Below the pieces are notes generated by a model. That model made no database searches and had not been told where the DNA came from. It was given only the letters and a program-made list of their open reading frames with translations. Below are positions 1 to 10,631 of a stretch of DNA of 64,000 nucleotides, piece after piece. The stretch is taken from positions 12,500,131 through 12,564,130 of the forward strand of contig OZ022588.1 in assembly GCA_963669155.1 (NCBI GenBank), in the 5' to 3' direction. The DNA is from Arbacia lixula (Eukaryota; Echinodermata; Echinoidea; Arbacioida; Arbaciidae). Both the position numbers and the translations under genes were made by a program. How positions within the stretch are numbered: position 1 is the first letter of the stretch; the number at the start of each line of letters is the position of its first letter.

Positions 1-20
1 ATCACGAGCCATCATTTCAG

Positions 21-191
21 AACCTTAGCCTCATTCCATATACAACATTCCCAACACAATTATCATGCCCCCACACATACTCCTGTTCCCCACTCCCCAA
101 GTCACCTACTCCATATATAACTTCACGAAAGAAGGCCAGAGAAAGGAAGAGGAGGCGGCAGAGGATCAAGAAGCACCGGAACAGGAAGAAG
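21..191 (+). CDS. Candidate internal coding exon (proline-rich then strongly basic)
   Basis: The segment follows an acceptor (atcatttcag) and ends at aagaag|gtgtgt. It is open for 57 codons, phase 0 at both ends. The reading is rich in Pro, Thr and Ser, then ends in a run of Lys and Arg (KARERKRRRQRIKKHRNRKK). Joined to the candidate exon at 552 it stays in frame (…RNRKK-IKYEDVHL…). A second frame is also open and gives an acidic peptide, so the frame is not proven. I do not recognise the protein. It could be a 5' exon of the large + strand gene, the end of another gene upstream, or chance. Basic tails of this kind are common in nucleic-acid-binding or nuclear-targeted proteins, but that is inference. 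Confidence 0.33.
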
Positions 192-551
192 GTGTGTAGG
201 TCTACTAACTTTGGTGGCTGTGCATGATTATATTTTGTGGTCTTGGGGCAGGGTGTTTTAAATGATAGGGTAGTAAAATACATGACCATAATTTTTTTTT
301 TACATTTCTCTAACTTCTTTCATGGATGCAGTTTGGACTGGCCTTAATGTTTGACTGAGAAATTGGTAAAGTCCTTTTTCGTCATTTTAGTTGTGATTAA
401 AGTGATCTTGCTCTGCGAAAAAAACACACATTTAATTTGACTTAATTAAGAAATGTTCTGTATGTAATATTGACATTTTTGTAAGGAACATTTTTTTCTT
501 TCAGTTTTACTAATGTTTTGCCTAAATGTTTTTTTTTCACCTTAACCACAG

Positions 552-590
552 ATCAAATATGAGGATGTCCACTTGTGTGATTCTCCACAA
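552..590 (+). CDS. Candidate 39-nt exon, or start of a longer exon through the proline repeat
   Basis: A good pyrimidine tract and acceptor (caccttaaccacag) precede it, and a strong donor (caa|gtaagat) follows. It encodes IKYEDVHLCDSPQ, phase 0 at both ends, compatible with the candidate exon at 21-191. If the donor is not used, the same frame continues without a stop through the minisatellite to TGA at 1398-1400. Two outcomes are therefore possible: a spliced short exon that skips the repeat, or an exon of about 849 nt that translates it. The sequence alone does not decide between them. Confidence 0.35.
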
Positions 591-598
591 GTAAGATC

Positions 599-1360
599 CT
601 CTCCTCTTCATGTCACTCATCCAGTCGCACCTGTAGCTCCTGATCCTCATCCACCACCAGTTCCACTTTCTCCTCTTCATGTCACTCGTCCAGTCGCACC
701 TGTAGCTCCTGATCCTCATCCACCAGCAGTTCCACTTTCTCCTCTTCATGTCACTCGTCCAGTCGCACCTGTAGCTCCTGATCCTCATCCACCAGCAGTT
801 CCACTTTCTCCTCTTCATGTCACTCGTCCAGTCGCACCTGTAGCTCCTGATCCTCATCCACCAGCAGTTCCACTTTCTCCTCTTCATGTCACTCGTCCAG
901 TCGCACCTGTAGCTCCTGATCCTCATCCACCAGCAGTTCCACTTTCTCCTCTTCATGTCACTCGTCCAGTCGCACCTGTAGCTCCTGATCCTCATCCACC
1001 AGCAGTTCCACTTTCTCCTCTTCATGTCACTCGTCCAGTCGCACCTGTAGCTCCTGATCCTCATCCACCAGCAGTTCCACTTTCTCCTCTTCATGTCACT
1101 CGTCCAGTCGCACCTGTAGCTCCTGATCCTCATCCACCACCAGTTCCACCATCAATCGCACCTCTAGCTCCAGATCCCCATCCACCACCAGTTCCACCTT
1201 CAATCGCACCTCTAGCTCCTGATCCTCATCCGCCACCAGTTCCACCTTCAATCGCACCTCTAGCTCCTGATCCTCATCCACCACCAGTTCCACCTTCAAT
1301 CGCACCTCTAGCTCCTGATCCCCATCTGCCACCAGTTCCACCTTCAATCGCACCTCGTGC
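599..1360 (+). repeat. Two-tier in-frame minisatellite (69-bp x8, then 48-bp x4.5)
   Basis: Eight almost identical 69-bp units start at 599 and are followed by about four and a half 48-bp units (from about 1147). Both periods are multiples of three, so one frame stays open throughout and reads as Pro/Ala/Val repeats (core APDPHPP; 23-residue then 16-residue units). The 48-bp unit looks like a shortened 69-bp unit. Near identity of the 69-bp copies implies recent expansion or homogenisation. The antisense frame is open too, as expected for a stop-free repeat. In frame with the exon at 552 it would end at TGA 1398-1400. It could be a translated low-complexity stalk or an intronic minisatellite. 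Confidence 0.9.
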
Positions 1361-1396
1361 AATATTGTTCAACAAAAACACAAATGTTTCGTTGGG

Positions 1397-4300
1397 GTGA
1401 AAGAAAAGCTTACCAAACATAAGCAGCCCTGTGGGAATTTTTCATGCGGACCATGTCGCCTTTGTCAAAAAACATCTCACAAATACACCCATTTTAATTT
1501 AATTAAGTCTGAAATGCTAAAAGATTTAATCAAATCAAAGTTTACAGACATTTCAGATTTTTCTTGTATATGTAACAGTTGCAGGCAAAAATATTCAAAA
1601 AAGTTGAAGAATGAGTCCTATACACCAGAAAAAAGTAGAAGAAAAATGAAGGATTCCCCATGCTTTTTGTCAGTATATTTAGATTGTGATTTAGCTGGTG
1701 CAGTTCAGACACAAGGCGATGTCTCTCAGTTTAATGAAATATTTTCATTGCAACTTGAAAACATACCTGAAACTATATATCTTTGTAAGTTTCACAGGGC
1801 ACGCTTTTTGAATTTTTCTGTGAAGAAGAACAACATTTGTGCTGCCTGTGATTGTCAGCTAAGTGGTAAGAAATATATAATCACTTGTTTATCCACAGAA
1901 GGCATTGCCAAATTAAGCCAGATTAATGAAAATCTGTCTATAAAAGAACATAACTTTATTTGTTCTTCATGTTATTGTTTTGCAAATCGTAAAGGCCAAC
2001 AAATAAAATCACTTGATGATGTTAAAAATGAACTTCAGAGGATATCAATGCAATATGAAGAAGATTCTGAAGAAACAGATATAAAAGATATCATTTCAAA
2101 ATGTGTAAGTGCTACTTTAATATTTGTAAGTGAAATATGCAAAGCTGAAAATGGCTTCTTATTATCAGATGCATTTGATTTTTATAATGTTTCTGTGAAG
2201 AAAGCATGCAAGAGTGATCTTCTCTATGGTAGGGCATTAAGGTCGAAACCGTGGTTATTATCAAAAATTCTTGATAGATTTTCAGACATTTTGTGTGTTC
2301 ACACATTAGCACTAAAAAAGGGAACCTTTTTGTATGTGCGTGATATTTCAGTGCCTGACATGATTAGGTCATGGCATAATTCTTGTGCCAAGATAAGAGC
2401 TCAAAGAAAAAAATATGAATTGCAAACAGATTCATCTCTTGATACTGCAGATGACAGACCTAAAGAAGAAAGTTCTTCTGTTGTTTCTCAATTTAATGAA
2501 ATTTGTTCAACTTTTAATACTCACCTTCATAAGCAAGCTAAGGATATAAATGAAATTTTTTTGTCAAATCCTCTCTCACTTCAAACTTTTGAATTCGGGG
2601 CTGCTGATATTCTGTTTCACCCCTATGTTTGGAATTGTGTATGTCTTCTAACAGCTAGTACTGACGAATTGAAATATTTTAATAATACAATGATGTATTC
2701 TACTCTTGATAAACATTTGGATTTCCCTAGTGATAAAAGTGCAGCTGGTCAAAAAAGAAAAATAAGGAGAATAGCTTTAATTTTTGTAATGCAATTTGTT
2801 CTTAATGATGAAAACAACTATCCATTCCACATCATTATTGCTAATGTAATTAAACGTATATCACATTCAACAAAGTTGGTTGAAATATTTAATAGATTAG
2901 GATTGTCATGCTCTGATGACACTTTATCAAGATTTTTGCAAAGGATTCAAGATATCCGAGAGGGCTCAGGTGTTTTATCCAATCTTGACCTTTCTTATTT
3001 AACATGTGTGTCAATAGACAATATCGATAAATTAGCTTCCTTTGCTGCAGTAGTAGCAGATTCCTCGCGAAGTTATCATGGCACTTCCATTATGGCCCAG
3101 CAGCCAAAACCAGTTTCTGAGGAATTGAATTCATCTGAAGTATGGAGTTATGATAAAGATGATAGTAGTAAGATTTCATCAAAAAATAAACAATTAAAAA
3201 AACCAAGTGTTCGCAGGAAATTGCCCACTTTTCAAGATAGTAATATTCCTAGTAAAAGTGACTTTTCTATTCCTCAATATAAAACATATATAAGGAACCA
3301 GTTATGTGAGGATACTTTCTTTTTATCTGATTCTGAGGGCAAATCTGCAAATGATATTCTCTTGAATTTAGTGATGTATGTTGCACAGAGATATGTATTT
3401 GTAAAATCAGGAAAGAACACTATAATACCTAGTTTTAAATCTAAATTAGCATTAGAAGGTGACAAATACACTGAGCAATCAAAATTTTCATATTTGTATG
3501 TTTTGAATGAGAAAGCTGACTGTCCATCTACCATCAAGAAGGCCTTATTCCACCTCCAGAAATCATTTTGTATAAATGAAAAAATGAATCATTTAATTGT
3601 TGCTGGGGATGGTGCTACTGTTAGATTACTGTATGATCTTAAGCATGAGTGTGGCCAATCACTAGATTGGGTTATTCCTTTTCTTGGAGACTGGCATGTT
3701 CTCAAAAACTTCCAGGAAGTGATAGTTAAAGTATTTTGGGAAGCTGGCTTAAAAGATTTTGCCAAAGCATCTCATAAAAAAATGACATTACAAAGCTTAG
3801 CCTCGTGTTCAAACTTCAAAAGAACCCATAGGTTTTTAATGCAAGTATATGAAGCAATTTTTATGAATCAATTATCATGCTTTTTGGAGTATCGAGCTGG
3901 GAAGGAAATTGATATTTCCAATGACAAGTTTATTTCAGATATTAATGATTGTGTATTAAAGTTATCTTTCAATAAAGGCCAGTTTAGTGGGGTGGATGAA
4001 TTTGTAGATGCACAAAATAACCTTAAACAAGTGACAATGATTCCTTTCATGGAAGAACTTTCCACTTTTTGCAGTGATATGTCTGAAAAATATGAAACTT
4101 TCAGATTTTGGAATGGTTTTTTACGAAAAGACATGTTATCATATATTAGTTTGTATATAGCCATGAGGGAAAGAAATTGGGACTTACGAATGGCTGCCCT
4201 TAAGAGTATGGCTCCCCTTTTTCATGCCTTCGATCGGCAAAATTATTCACGTTTAATACCATTACATATAAGTACTTTGCATGCCTTGCCTTGTTATGTT

Positions 4301-6775
4301 TTAGACCATTTCAAGAATGGTTCTTTTGTGTCAAATATCAAGGGAACAAATTATTCATCTGTAGCATTAGATGAGGCACACGAGATGCTAATTAATAAGG
4401 ATTGTAAGATGGCACTGTCAAGTGGTCTTCCAACACACATGGAACAGTTAGTAGGTAGTATAGAATACCAAGCCCAATTATTGCGAACATTTGAAGATCA
4501 ATTGGGGATTAATAATAGTGAAACCTTACATAGGGATTTACATTGGTCAGTTTTTCAGTCTGAATTCAGCAATGTTAAATTATATTTTGATTCAATATGC
4601 AAAACATCCATGTTTCATTCTGTTCAAGATGCCAGTTTATACCATGTTGTCTCAAATGTTCAAGCTACCCCTGCACAACAAAAAAGTCTTATGTCATATA
4701 GGGAAATAGGTAAAGATTCATATGAATCTTACTGTAAGACCAGAATTCTAAATGATACATCAGTTAAAAAACCTGTAAAAAGAAAATTCCAATTAAAGAC
4801 ATTTGCTAAAGAGAAATTACGGCGGAAAAAAGTAACTGATCTTGAAAAGGAGAAGAAACTTATTACCCGCTGTTACAAAAGATCAATCGCCTTTTCTCGA
4901 GAAACTAAAACGCCAATTTCTGAACTTTGTCAATATGCTGAATACCCAAGGGCTATTTGTAACCAGGATGGTTTACCACACAAAGGTACAAAATCAGTTA
5001 TTTATGACTTTTTTAACAAAAGATATTCATCAAGTTATGAAATAGTGTCCCCATCTTTCAAGTTTGTGTCTTATACGTGCGTGATTGTAGAAGGCATGAA
5101 TATAATATATAGTTCTCCCCTGAAAAATCTAAAAACATTTGAAGAATATGCACAATTTCTGGTAGCTAGATGGGTGTTTTCTTTTTTCAAGAAAAATGTA
5201 AAAGAAGTCAGGATCCTCTTTGATCAAGTAGGAACACAGGGTATTTCTCCAAAAGATGTAGAACGCAGCAGAAGGGATAAAACTGAAGGAGAATGTTATT
5301 ATTATGAGTCACTTGATGACAAAGTCCCTCTTCCAAACCAATGGAATAATTTTCTTAAAGTTCGCCAGAACAAACACACCTTATGTCGTTACTTGTCAAA
5401 TAAATTTATTGAGCTTGTAAAAAATGATATTGAAATAAACAGTGGTAAAGTTTTTATTACTTCTGGAGGATTTCATGTCGGAATTGAGAGTTCTAGTCAA
5501 TGGACAGGTGTTTCAATAAGTGAGCAAGGCATTGATCATCATAATATTGTCCATAATCACGAGGAAAGTGATACACAAATATGGTTACATGTTAATGATA
5601 CTCCATGCAATAATATTTTAATATATTCTATTGATCGAGATATCGGTGTGATAGGACTTCCCTTGAACTTTGGTAATAAACATGTCACAGTGCAATATAG
5701 TGCCCGAGCGGGGGATGAAAAATATCTAAATCTCAATTCATTACAGTCTGCATGTGACCATGATTCTGATTTGGCAAGTTTGATAAATAAGCAGTTAAAT
5801 GTTAGGAAGATTCTTCAGGTTTTATATATCACGTCAGGTTGTGATTTTGTTTCATACTTTGCGCATATAGGGAAGCCTACCTTTTTTAAATTATTTTTCC
5901 AACATGCACATTTCATTACTGGATGCTACAGTAATACACAAGGTCACTTAGCTCAAACTGAATTGAATGTTAATTCAGATGATGGTTTAATGTCTTTTTA
6001 TCGCCTTATTATGTGCATATATTACCATGTTAACCGTTCTTGTCTTCATAATTACAATTCGATTATTGATCTATACAATAGTATAGAAGATTCTGATATT
6101 ATGTCACGGCATCATAAGGCTCTGGATATAGTACGTTTAGCTTCATGGAAAGGTGAATATGAAGATGATCTGCTCCCTTCTAATTCTGCTTTGAACCTTC
6201 ACTGGTTAAGGAGTTGTTGGGTATCAACAGTATGGGATGAAGTTAACTCTCCAATTTTTACATATCCAAACATTTCTTTTTATGGATATAATGTAACAAA
6301 TCAAGATGATAAGAACAAGGTCAGCATTATTTGGGATACAGAAGAAAATATTAATCGCATTAGAGAAAATGTTATATACCTTACACGAGGCTGTGCTTGT
6401 TCTAAGAGCAAATGTACAAATAGGCGTTGTAAATGTGTTAAAGATAAAAGAAAATGTGGCCCTGGTTGTAGATGCAAACACTGTGAAAATGTTCCTAATG
6501 TAACTATGCCAATGCAATTTACATCGACATGTGACACCACAACAGAGTATTCAGCTGATCTTGATAATGATGGTGATGATGCTAGTGATGCTAGTGATGA
6601 TGATGATGATGACGATGATGATGATGATGTTGAGGATGATGATGATTCTATTGTAAGCAGTACTTTAAGTATCCTTTATGATGAAGACATTGAAAGTGGC
6701 TTGGAAGTTGATATCCTGTCAAAAGAATATGACAGAGAAAGCACAGACTCTGAATATGAAGATATGGAAATATGA
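1397..6775 (+). CDS. Giant intronless protein: DUF6589-like core + FEN1/XPG-like PIN nuclease + CXC zinc cluster
   Basis: An uninterrupted frame of about 1,792 codons; it is open from 1319, and the codon at 1397 is GTG. The first ATG is at 1514, so the true N-terminus is unknown (upstream exon, ATG 1514, or -1 shift from the repeat frame that ends at 1400). Numbering from 1397: residues 11-60 and about 125-200 hold Cys clusters (CGPCRLC, CICNSC, CAACDC, CSSC). Residues about 560-1100 resemble DUF6589, with a GDG-T motif (D738) and a DWVIPF-x-GDWH motif (D765). Residues about 1255-1510 read like a FEN1/XPG PIN nuclease: FD at 1275-1276 with a following R-R pair, HEESD at 1388-1392, DxD at 1413/1415 and GCD at 1481-1483, the expected acidic positions. 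Residues 1666-1696 form CxC-x4-C-x4-CxC-x6-C-x3-CxC-x2-C, a tesmin/TSO1-like CXC half-cluster. The tail is an Asp run. The ORF is AT-rich and lacks introns, unlike AXDND1 in this window, which suggests a mobile-element-type gene. The domain names come from my own motif reading and the function is inferred. Confidence 0.75.
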   Translation: MKEKLTKHKQPCGNFSCGPCRLCQKTSHKYTHFNLIKSEMLKDLIKSKFTDISDFSCICNSCRQKYSKKLKNESYTPEKSRRKMKDSPCFLSVYLDCDLAGAVQTQGDVSQFNEIFSLQLENIPETIYLCKFHRARFLNFSVKKNNICAACDCQLSGKKYIITCLSTEGIAKLSQINENLSIKEHNFICSSCYCFANRKGQQIKSLDDVKNELQRISMQYEEDSEETDIKDIISKCVSATLIFVSEICKAENGFLLSDAFDFYNVSVKKACKSDLLYGRALRSKPWLLSKILDRFSDILCVHTLALKKGTFLYVRDISVPDMIRSWHNSCAKIRAQRKKYELQTDSSLDTADDRPKEESSSVVSQFNEICSTFNTHLHKQAKDINEIFLSNPLSLQTFEFGAADILFHPYVWNCVCLLTASTDELKYFNNTMMYSTLDKHLDFPSDKSAAGQKRKIRRIALIFVMQFVLNDENNYPFHIIIANVIKRISHSTKLVEIFNRLGLSCSDDTLSRFLQRIQDIREGSGVLSNLDLSYLTCVSIDNIDKLASFAAVVADSSRSYHGTSIMAQQPKPVSEELNSSEVWSYDKDDSSKISSKNKQLKKPSVRRKLPTFQDSNIPSKSDFSIPQYKTYIRNQLCEDTFFLSDSEGKSANDILLNLVMYVAQRYVFVKSGKNTIIPSFKSKLALEGDKYTEQSKFSYLYVLNEKADCPSTIKKALFHLQKSFCINEKMNHLIVAGDGATVRLLYDLKHECGQSLDWVIPFLGDWHVLKNFQEVIVKVFWEAGLKDFAKASHKKMTLQSLASCSNFKRTHRFLMQVYEAIFMNQLSCFLEYRAGKEIDISNDKFISDINDCVLKLSFNKGQFSGVDEFVDAQNNLKQVTMIPFMEELSTFCSDMSEKYETFRFWNGFLRKDMLSYISLYIAMRERNWDLRMAALKSMAPLFHAFDRQNYSRLIPLHISTLHALPCYVLDHFKNGSFVSNIKGTNYSSVALDEAHEMLINKDCKMALSSGLPTHMEQLVGSIEYQAQLLRTFEDQLGINNSETLHRDLHWSVFQSEFSNVKLYFDSICKTSMFHSVQDASLYHVVSNVQATPAQQKSLMSYREIGKDSYESYCKTRILNDTSVKKPVKRKFQLKTFAKEKLRRKKVTDLEKEKKLITRCYKRSIAFSRETKTPISELCQYAEYPRAICNQDGLPHKGTKSVIYDFFNKRYSSSYEIVSPSFKFVSYTCVIVEGMNIIYSSPLKNLKTFEEYAQFLVARWVFSFFKKNVKEVRILFDQVGTQGISPKDVERSRRDKTEGECYYYESLDDKVPLPNQWNNFLKVRQNKHTLCRYLSNKFIELVKNDIEINSGKVFITSGGFHVGIESSSQWTGVSISEQGIDHHNIVHNHEESDTQIWLHVNDTPCNNILIYSIDRDIGVIGLPLNFGNKHVTVQYSARAGDEKYLNLNSLQSACDHDSDLASLINKQLNVRKILQVLYITSGCDFVSYFAHIGKPTFFKLFFQHAHFITGCYSNTQGHLAQTELNVNSDDGLMSFYRLIMCIYYHVNRSCLHNYNSIIDLYNSIEDSDIMSRHHKALDIVRLASWKGEYEDDLLPSNSALNLHWLRSCWVSTVWDEVNSPIFTYPNISFYGYNVTNQDDKNKVSIIWDTEENINRIRENVIYLTRGCACSKSKCTNRRCKCVKDKRKCGPGCRCKHCENVPNVTMPMQFTSTCDTTTEYSADLDNDGDDASDASDDDDDDDDDDDVEDDDDSIVSSTLSILYDEDIESGLEVDILSKEYDRESTDSEYEDMEI
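6556..6660 (+). repeat. GAT-rich trinucleotide tract coding for an acidic tail
   Basis: An imperfect (GAT)n run inside the large ORF encodes a stretch of mostly Asp with a few Ser, Ala, Glu and Val residues near the C-terminus. It is in frame and does not break the ORF. Length polymorphism is likely. Confidence 0.9.
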
Positions 6776-7314
6776 TGCTTGATGTTTTATATTTAACCAT
6801 CGTTTGGTTTTGTGGCTTAAGTTTAATTCTATATTTTATAGAATGTGCATCACGGTCATTTTATTTTCAATCTTTTGTGTTATTGTTCAAGCCTCACATG
6901 ATGTTCAAATTGTGTTTCATGTGTGACTTACAAAGAGACGCATGCATGTATAACTCATTCACTGCACAACAACATATTTATTATTTTTTGTATCTAAAAG
7001 TTTGCCAAAAGACATTCTAAGATTACTTTTTTATCAGGAAATATTCTCGCAAATATTCTCAGACATGTGTGTGAATCAAAAAGGGAATATGTGAGTAACA
7101 TCTCTTCTTTCAAGTTAAGTATTTTTGTTACATAATTTATTTCAGAGAAAAAAATATATGTTATCTTCTTTTATGTAGTTTTCACTTCACATTCAAGTTG
7201 TTCTTAATTTAGTTTGTACATGTACTTGAAAGAAATTGCCAAAGAAAGTGCAAGAATTCTTGCTTTTAAGAATGTAAATGCAATTATAAGAGATATCTTG
7301 CCATGTACAGTATC

Positions 7315-7320
7315 AATAAA
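7315..7320 (+). terminator. Polyadenylation signal AATAAA after the large ORF
   Basis: AATAAA lies about 540 bases past the stop codon, in an AT-rich region with no further long frame. A second AATAAA is at 7624-7629. Either could end the transcript; the cleavage site cannot be told from sequence alone. Confidence 0.5.
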
Positions 7321-8225
7321 GTTTGTACTTAGAAGGTAGACATTGTGACATGAAGAAATAATACTTTGGATACATTATATTCTCAGTCACAGTTATGAAG
7401 TGTACAAGTGTACCTCCTGGGACACTGTAAAATATAAATGTAGGCAACTTTGTGATTTGTACTACAGTGTGTGATGTAGTTACCATGGGCCATGTTGTAG
7501 GGCCCATACGATAACATTGCCAGCATTTCAATACCTCATGTAAATTGTGACAAGTCAGGTATTCAAACAAGAGATGTACAGAAGTTTTAAATGTTTTTGC
7601 ATGCTCATCCACTGTCAGCTGTTAATAAAAGTTGTCTTGCCATTTGCAGCACTATTTAATTCCATCTAGTACACCGCTCTTTTTTGTGCCCGATTTACCA
7701 ATTACTTTTCAATGGATAGGCCTATGTGCTGTTGAGAATTGAGTAATAGTATGTGTGTAAGGGAAGAAAAATTACAGAAATATTAGAGGTGAGAGTGAGA
7801 AAGAGATACTAGAAAAAGAAGAGAAGAGTTAGGAGAGAAAGGAGAAAAGGAGTGAAAGAAACATGTTCAGAGAGAGGTGGGGGGGGGGGGGGTTAAATGA
7901 TTTTCTTAATGATACTTTAGAAATATTATTTACAATGCAAGGATGCTTTTTCAGAATACCAAGAGTGCATTGTGTGCATGTTGGAGGGTGGGGTGTAAGT
8001 TTTCAATTTTGGTTTTATTTTTTACTGTCGAGCCCCCCCTCCCCCCCCCCCCCCCCACACACACACAATAAAAAAATTCTTTGGGGTTTTGGAGGGGGAA
8101 CTTGTGCCCTTTCGTTGGGATCTATCACTTTATACCCTCATCTAGCGTGGATGAAAGTTTTAATTTACCAAAGAGATTTAATAATTTCATGCCAATACAT
8201 GTAGTATTATATTATCGGTTAAAGT

Positions 8226-8600
8226 TCGATATTCCGAAGGCTTGGAAAACAAAATAAAGTTCATTTTTTCCAAGGGTTCGTTAATTCAAAAACGAAATAA
8301 AGTTAGTTTTTCCAAAAACGAAATAAAGTTCGTTTTTTCGAAGGTTCGTTAATCTGAAAACAAAGATTTGTTTTTTCGAAGGTTCATTAAAAGGGTTCAA
8401 ACCTTATTTCATTTTTGGATTAACGAACCTTCGGAAAAACAAACTTTTTTTCGTTTTCAGAATAACGAACCTTATTTTGTTTTCGGACTAATGAACCTTC
8501 GGAATAACGCACCTTCGGAATAAACGAACCTTCGGAATAACAAAGCTTTCGAGTACATGTATTCGAACCTTCGTACTAAATGAACCTTCGGAATAAGAAG
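8226..8600. repeat. Imperfect palindromic array of aaggttcgttaat-type units
   Basis: Units such as ttcgaaggttcgttaat alternate with aaaacgaaataaagttcg on the left half. Their reverse complements (attaacgaaccttcgg) fill the right half, with the switch near 8395. The whole block is a large imperfect hairpin with internal tandem structure, typical of a fold-back element. No coding potential is seen. The region before it (7630-8225) holds purine-rich DNA, a G-run near 7880 and a C-run near 8040. Confidence 0.75.
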
Positions 8601-10117
8601 TGCTTCCCATACCATCATGGGTAAAATAAAATTGCTTAAACTACATTCGTCAGTTTGTGGTGTTAAACTTTGATTTTCATTTCTTTATCACTTTATGGAG
8701 TATAAAAATAACAGTATCAAACATCGATCAGTACATGTTATACCAAGAACAGGAAGATGGCAATACAAACAGACAAATATCATAACTTCTAAAACGCCCT
8801 GCTAAACGACCCCGAGACGACGAACCACTTCCAAAAGTGATACACACACAATAGTCAACGAGTGGTGCAATAATGCAAGTCGGAGGGCTTTTGGTACCGG
8901 GGGTGCACTCGCTATTAAATATACCGTACGATTAATCACGATGGACAACAGGCGCGCGCGCAATGTTTACCTCGAGCAGTTATATGCGGAACTCGTGTGA
9001 AGCATTGTGGGGGACCCCCGGGCGAGATTCCGATCAAAGCATCGCGTTCGTACGGCGAGCAACTTTTCCTTCAGCCTTTTGGAACACTGGTTATATTTTG
9101 CTAGCTCCTGACTGGTATAGATTGTAGAATATTACATTTTGGCTACTTTTTACTAGAAAGAAGGTTTCTTGAGACTCTGAAGCAGTTATTTCGGTGAATC
9201 ATGTTTAAAGAACTTAATTTTTAAGATGTTTTGTAAACGAGTAACAATACACATTTTCCTCCGATAAATCTCTTAGATTTTCAAATATTTCTATGATTCA
9301 CCTAAGATTTTCCTTAAGACAAACGAAATTTCATAGTTTTATCTCCATAACCCCGAAGATTTCATGGAAATGTGTCGTTTCTTTCCAGAGTTATTCTCTT
9401 GTGAATTTAGGTCTGTCATTGCTCATTACATATGCAGCGACAAAAGTTTCGTGCATACGACTTGTATAAATACGTGCGATTGTGCAGGCGCTGCGGCTAG
9501 ACTGTGTACATAAACTATTTCAGCAGAAGTTGATTTACACAACTTTGAAGAGAATCAATATGGGCACCGACAGAGTCAACTAGTCCATAGAAATACACTC
9601 TATACCCGCCTGAGAAGCCATTACGGAAAATCAATACCATACAAACACATTGAATTACAGTGTGTTTTCTAGGTTTAGGAAATACAGTAATTAGTACCTG
9701 AGTACCACAATACTCCAATCAATAGATTTTGTAATTAAAGGGGCAGTGAGTGCATTCAAATGGTAAGAGGCTTTTCTACTGAGAAAAAAAAAAGAAGAAA
9801 CTGAATTCAACAAGATAAGCCTTTCAAAAAAGGCGTCTGACTAGACAAGATATCTTCTAGTTGGTAATATGGTAGGAGAGGATTGTTTCCCCAAAAAATA
9901 TGTGAATTAAATCATTTGATATTTCCACTTATTGGGACCGGTCACAGTTGCAAAAATAAATGGGGTCAGGGTAATTCAGCCCCTACAGTGCAAAACATAG
10001 CCCCTGTGACGATACAGGTATGTGTGTAAAAACATTTTTTGATGTATCAAATGCATAGGTAAAAGGATGCATATCTTTTATAGAAAATACACATTCTCAA
10101 CAAAAAATTGTACGCAA
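8601..10117. other. No gene or clear element seen
   Basis: AT-rich unique-looking DNA. I see no convincing exon, RNA gene or terminal-repeat element. The short frames here are no longer than expected by chance. Confidence 0.5.
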
Positions 10118-10281
10118 CATATGGGAGAGCACCTCGCATATAACATCAAAAATTCAAAACTTTTAAAGATCATAACTTTCTTACCCTTTGACGGATTTTC
10201 ATCACACCTTCACTAATATGTTTCTTTCATATGTCTGCTTTTATTGAATCAAACTGAATTTGAAGGTGAACTATCCCTTTA
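10118..10281. repeat. Interspersed repeat family A, copy 1
   Basis: This stretch shares the order gagagcacctcgcat, catcaaaattcaaaa, ataactttctta, gacggattttcatc, ccttcactaatatgtttctt and a terminal aactatccctttaa with stretches at 11811, 29711 and 47497. The common end ccctttaa suggests insertion at TTAA. No protein is encoded. Confidence 0.75.
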
Positions 10282-10631
10282 AGGGAGAGGCAGGGCCCAG
10301 GTGTTTCAAACAGCACTCTGACACCTCTCAGCATGGAGCCCTCTCTGGCCAGACGTTAAAGGCAGGCAAGTGTTTGGCCTTACGCTTTCTCTGTGCCAGG
10401 CAAAGTCATGCATTTATACCTCTCACTAACCCTGTTCATAGACACCACCTATCCCCAAATCCAACATTTGCAGCAATTTTTGCTGATGCCTGACAAGTGT
10501 CGGATATGCATGTATTACTGTTTATAATATGTCGCAATGGTGCATTTAAAGAGTTCAAATATCACACTTACATTGTATTAAAAAAAATCCTCAAAATGTT
10601 TTAAGGTATATGTAGGCCCGGTATGTAGGTT

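Noticed and set aside
599..1360. CRISPR-like repeat array
   Set aside because: Units are directly adjacent with no unique spacers, and the window is eukaryotic. It is a minisatellite.
537..1362. Antisense protein-coding frames over the minisatellite (Arg/Trp-rich and Glu/Val-rich)
   Set aside because: They exist only because a stop-free repeat of a multiple of three is open in several frames.
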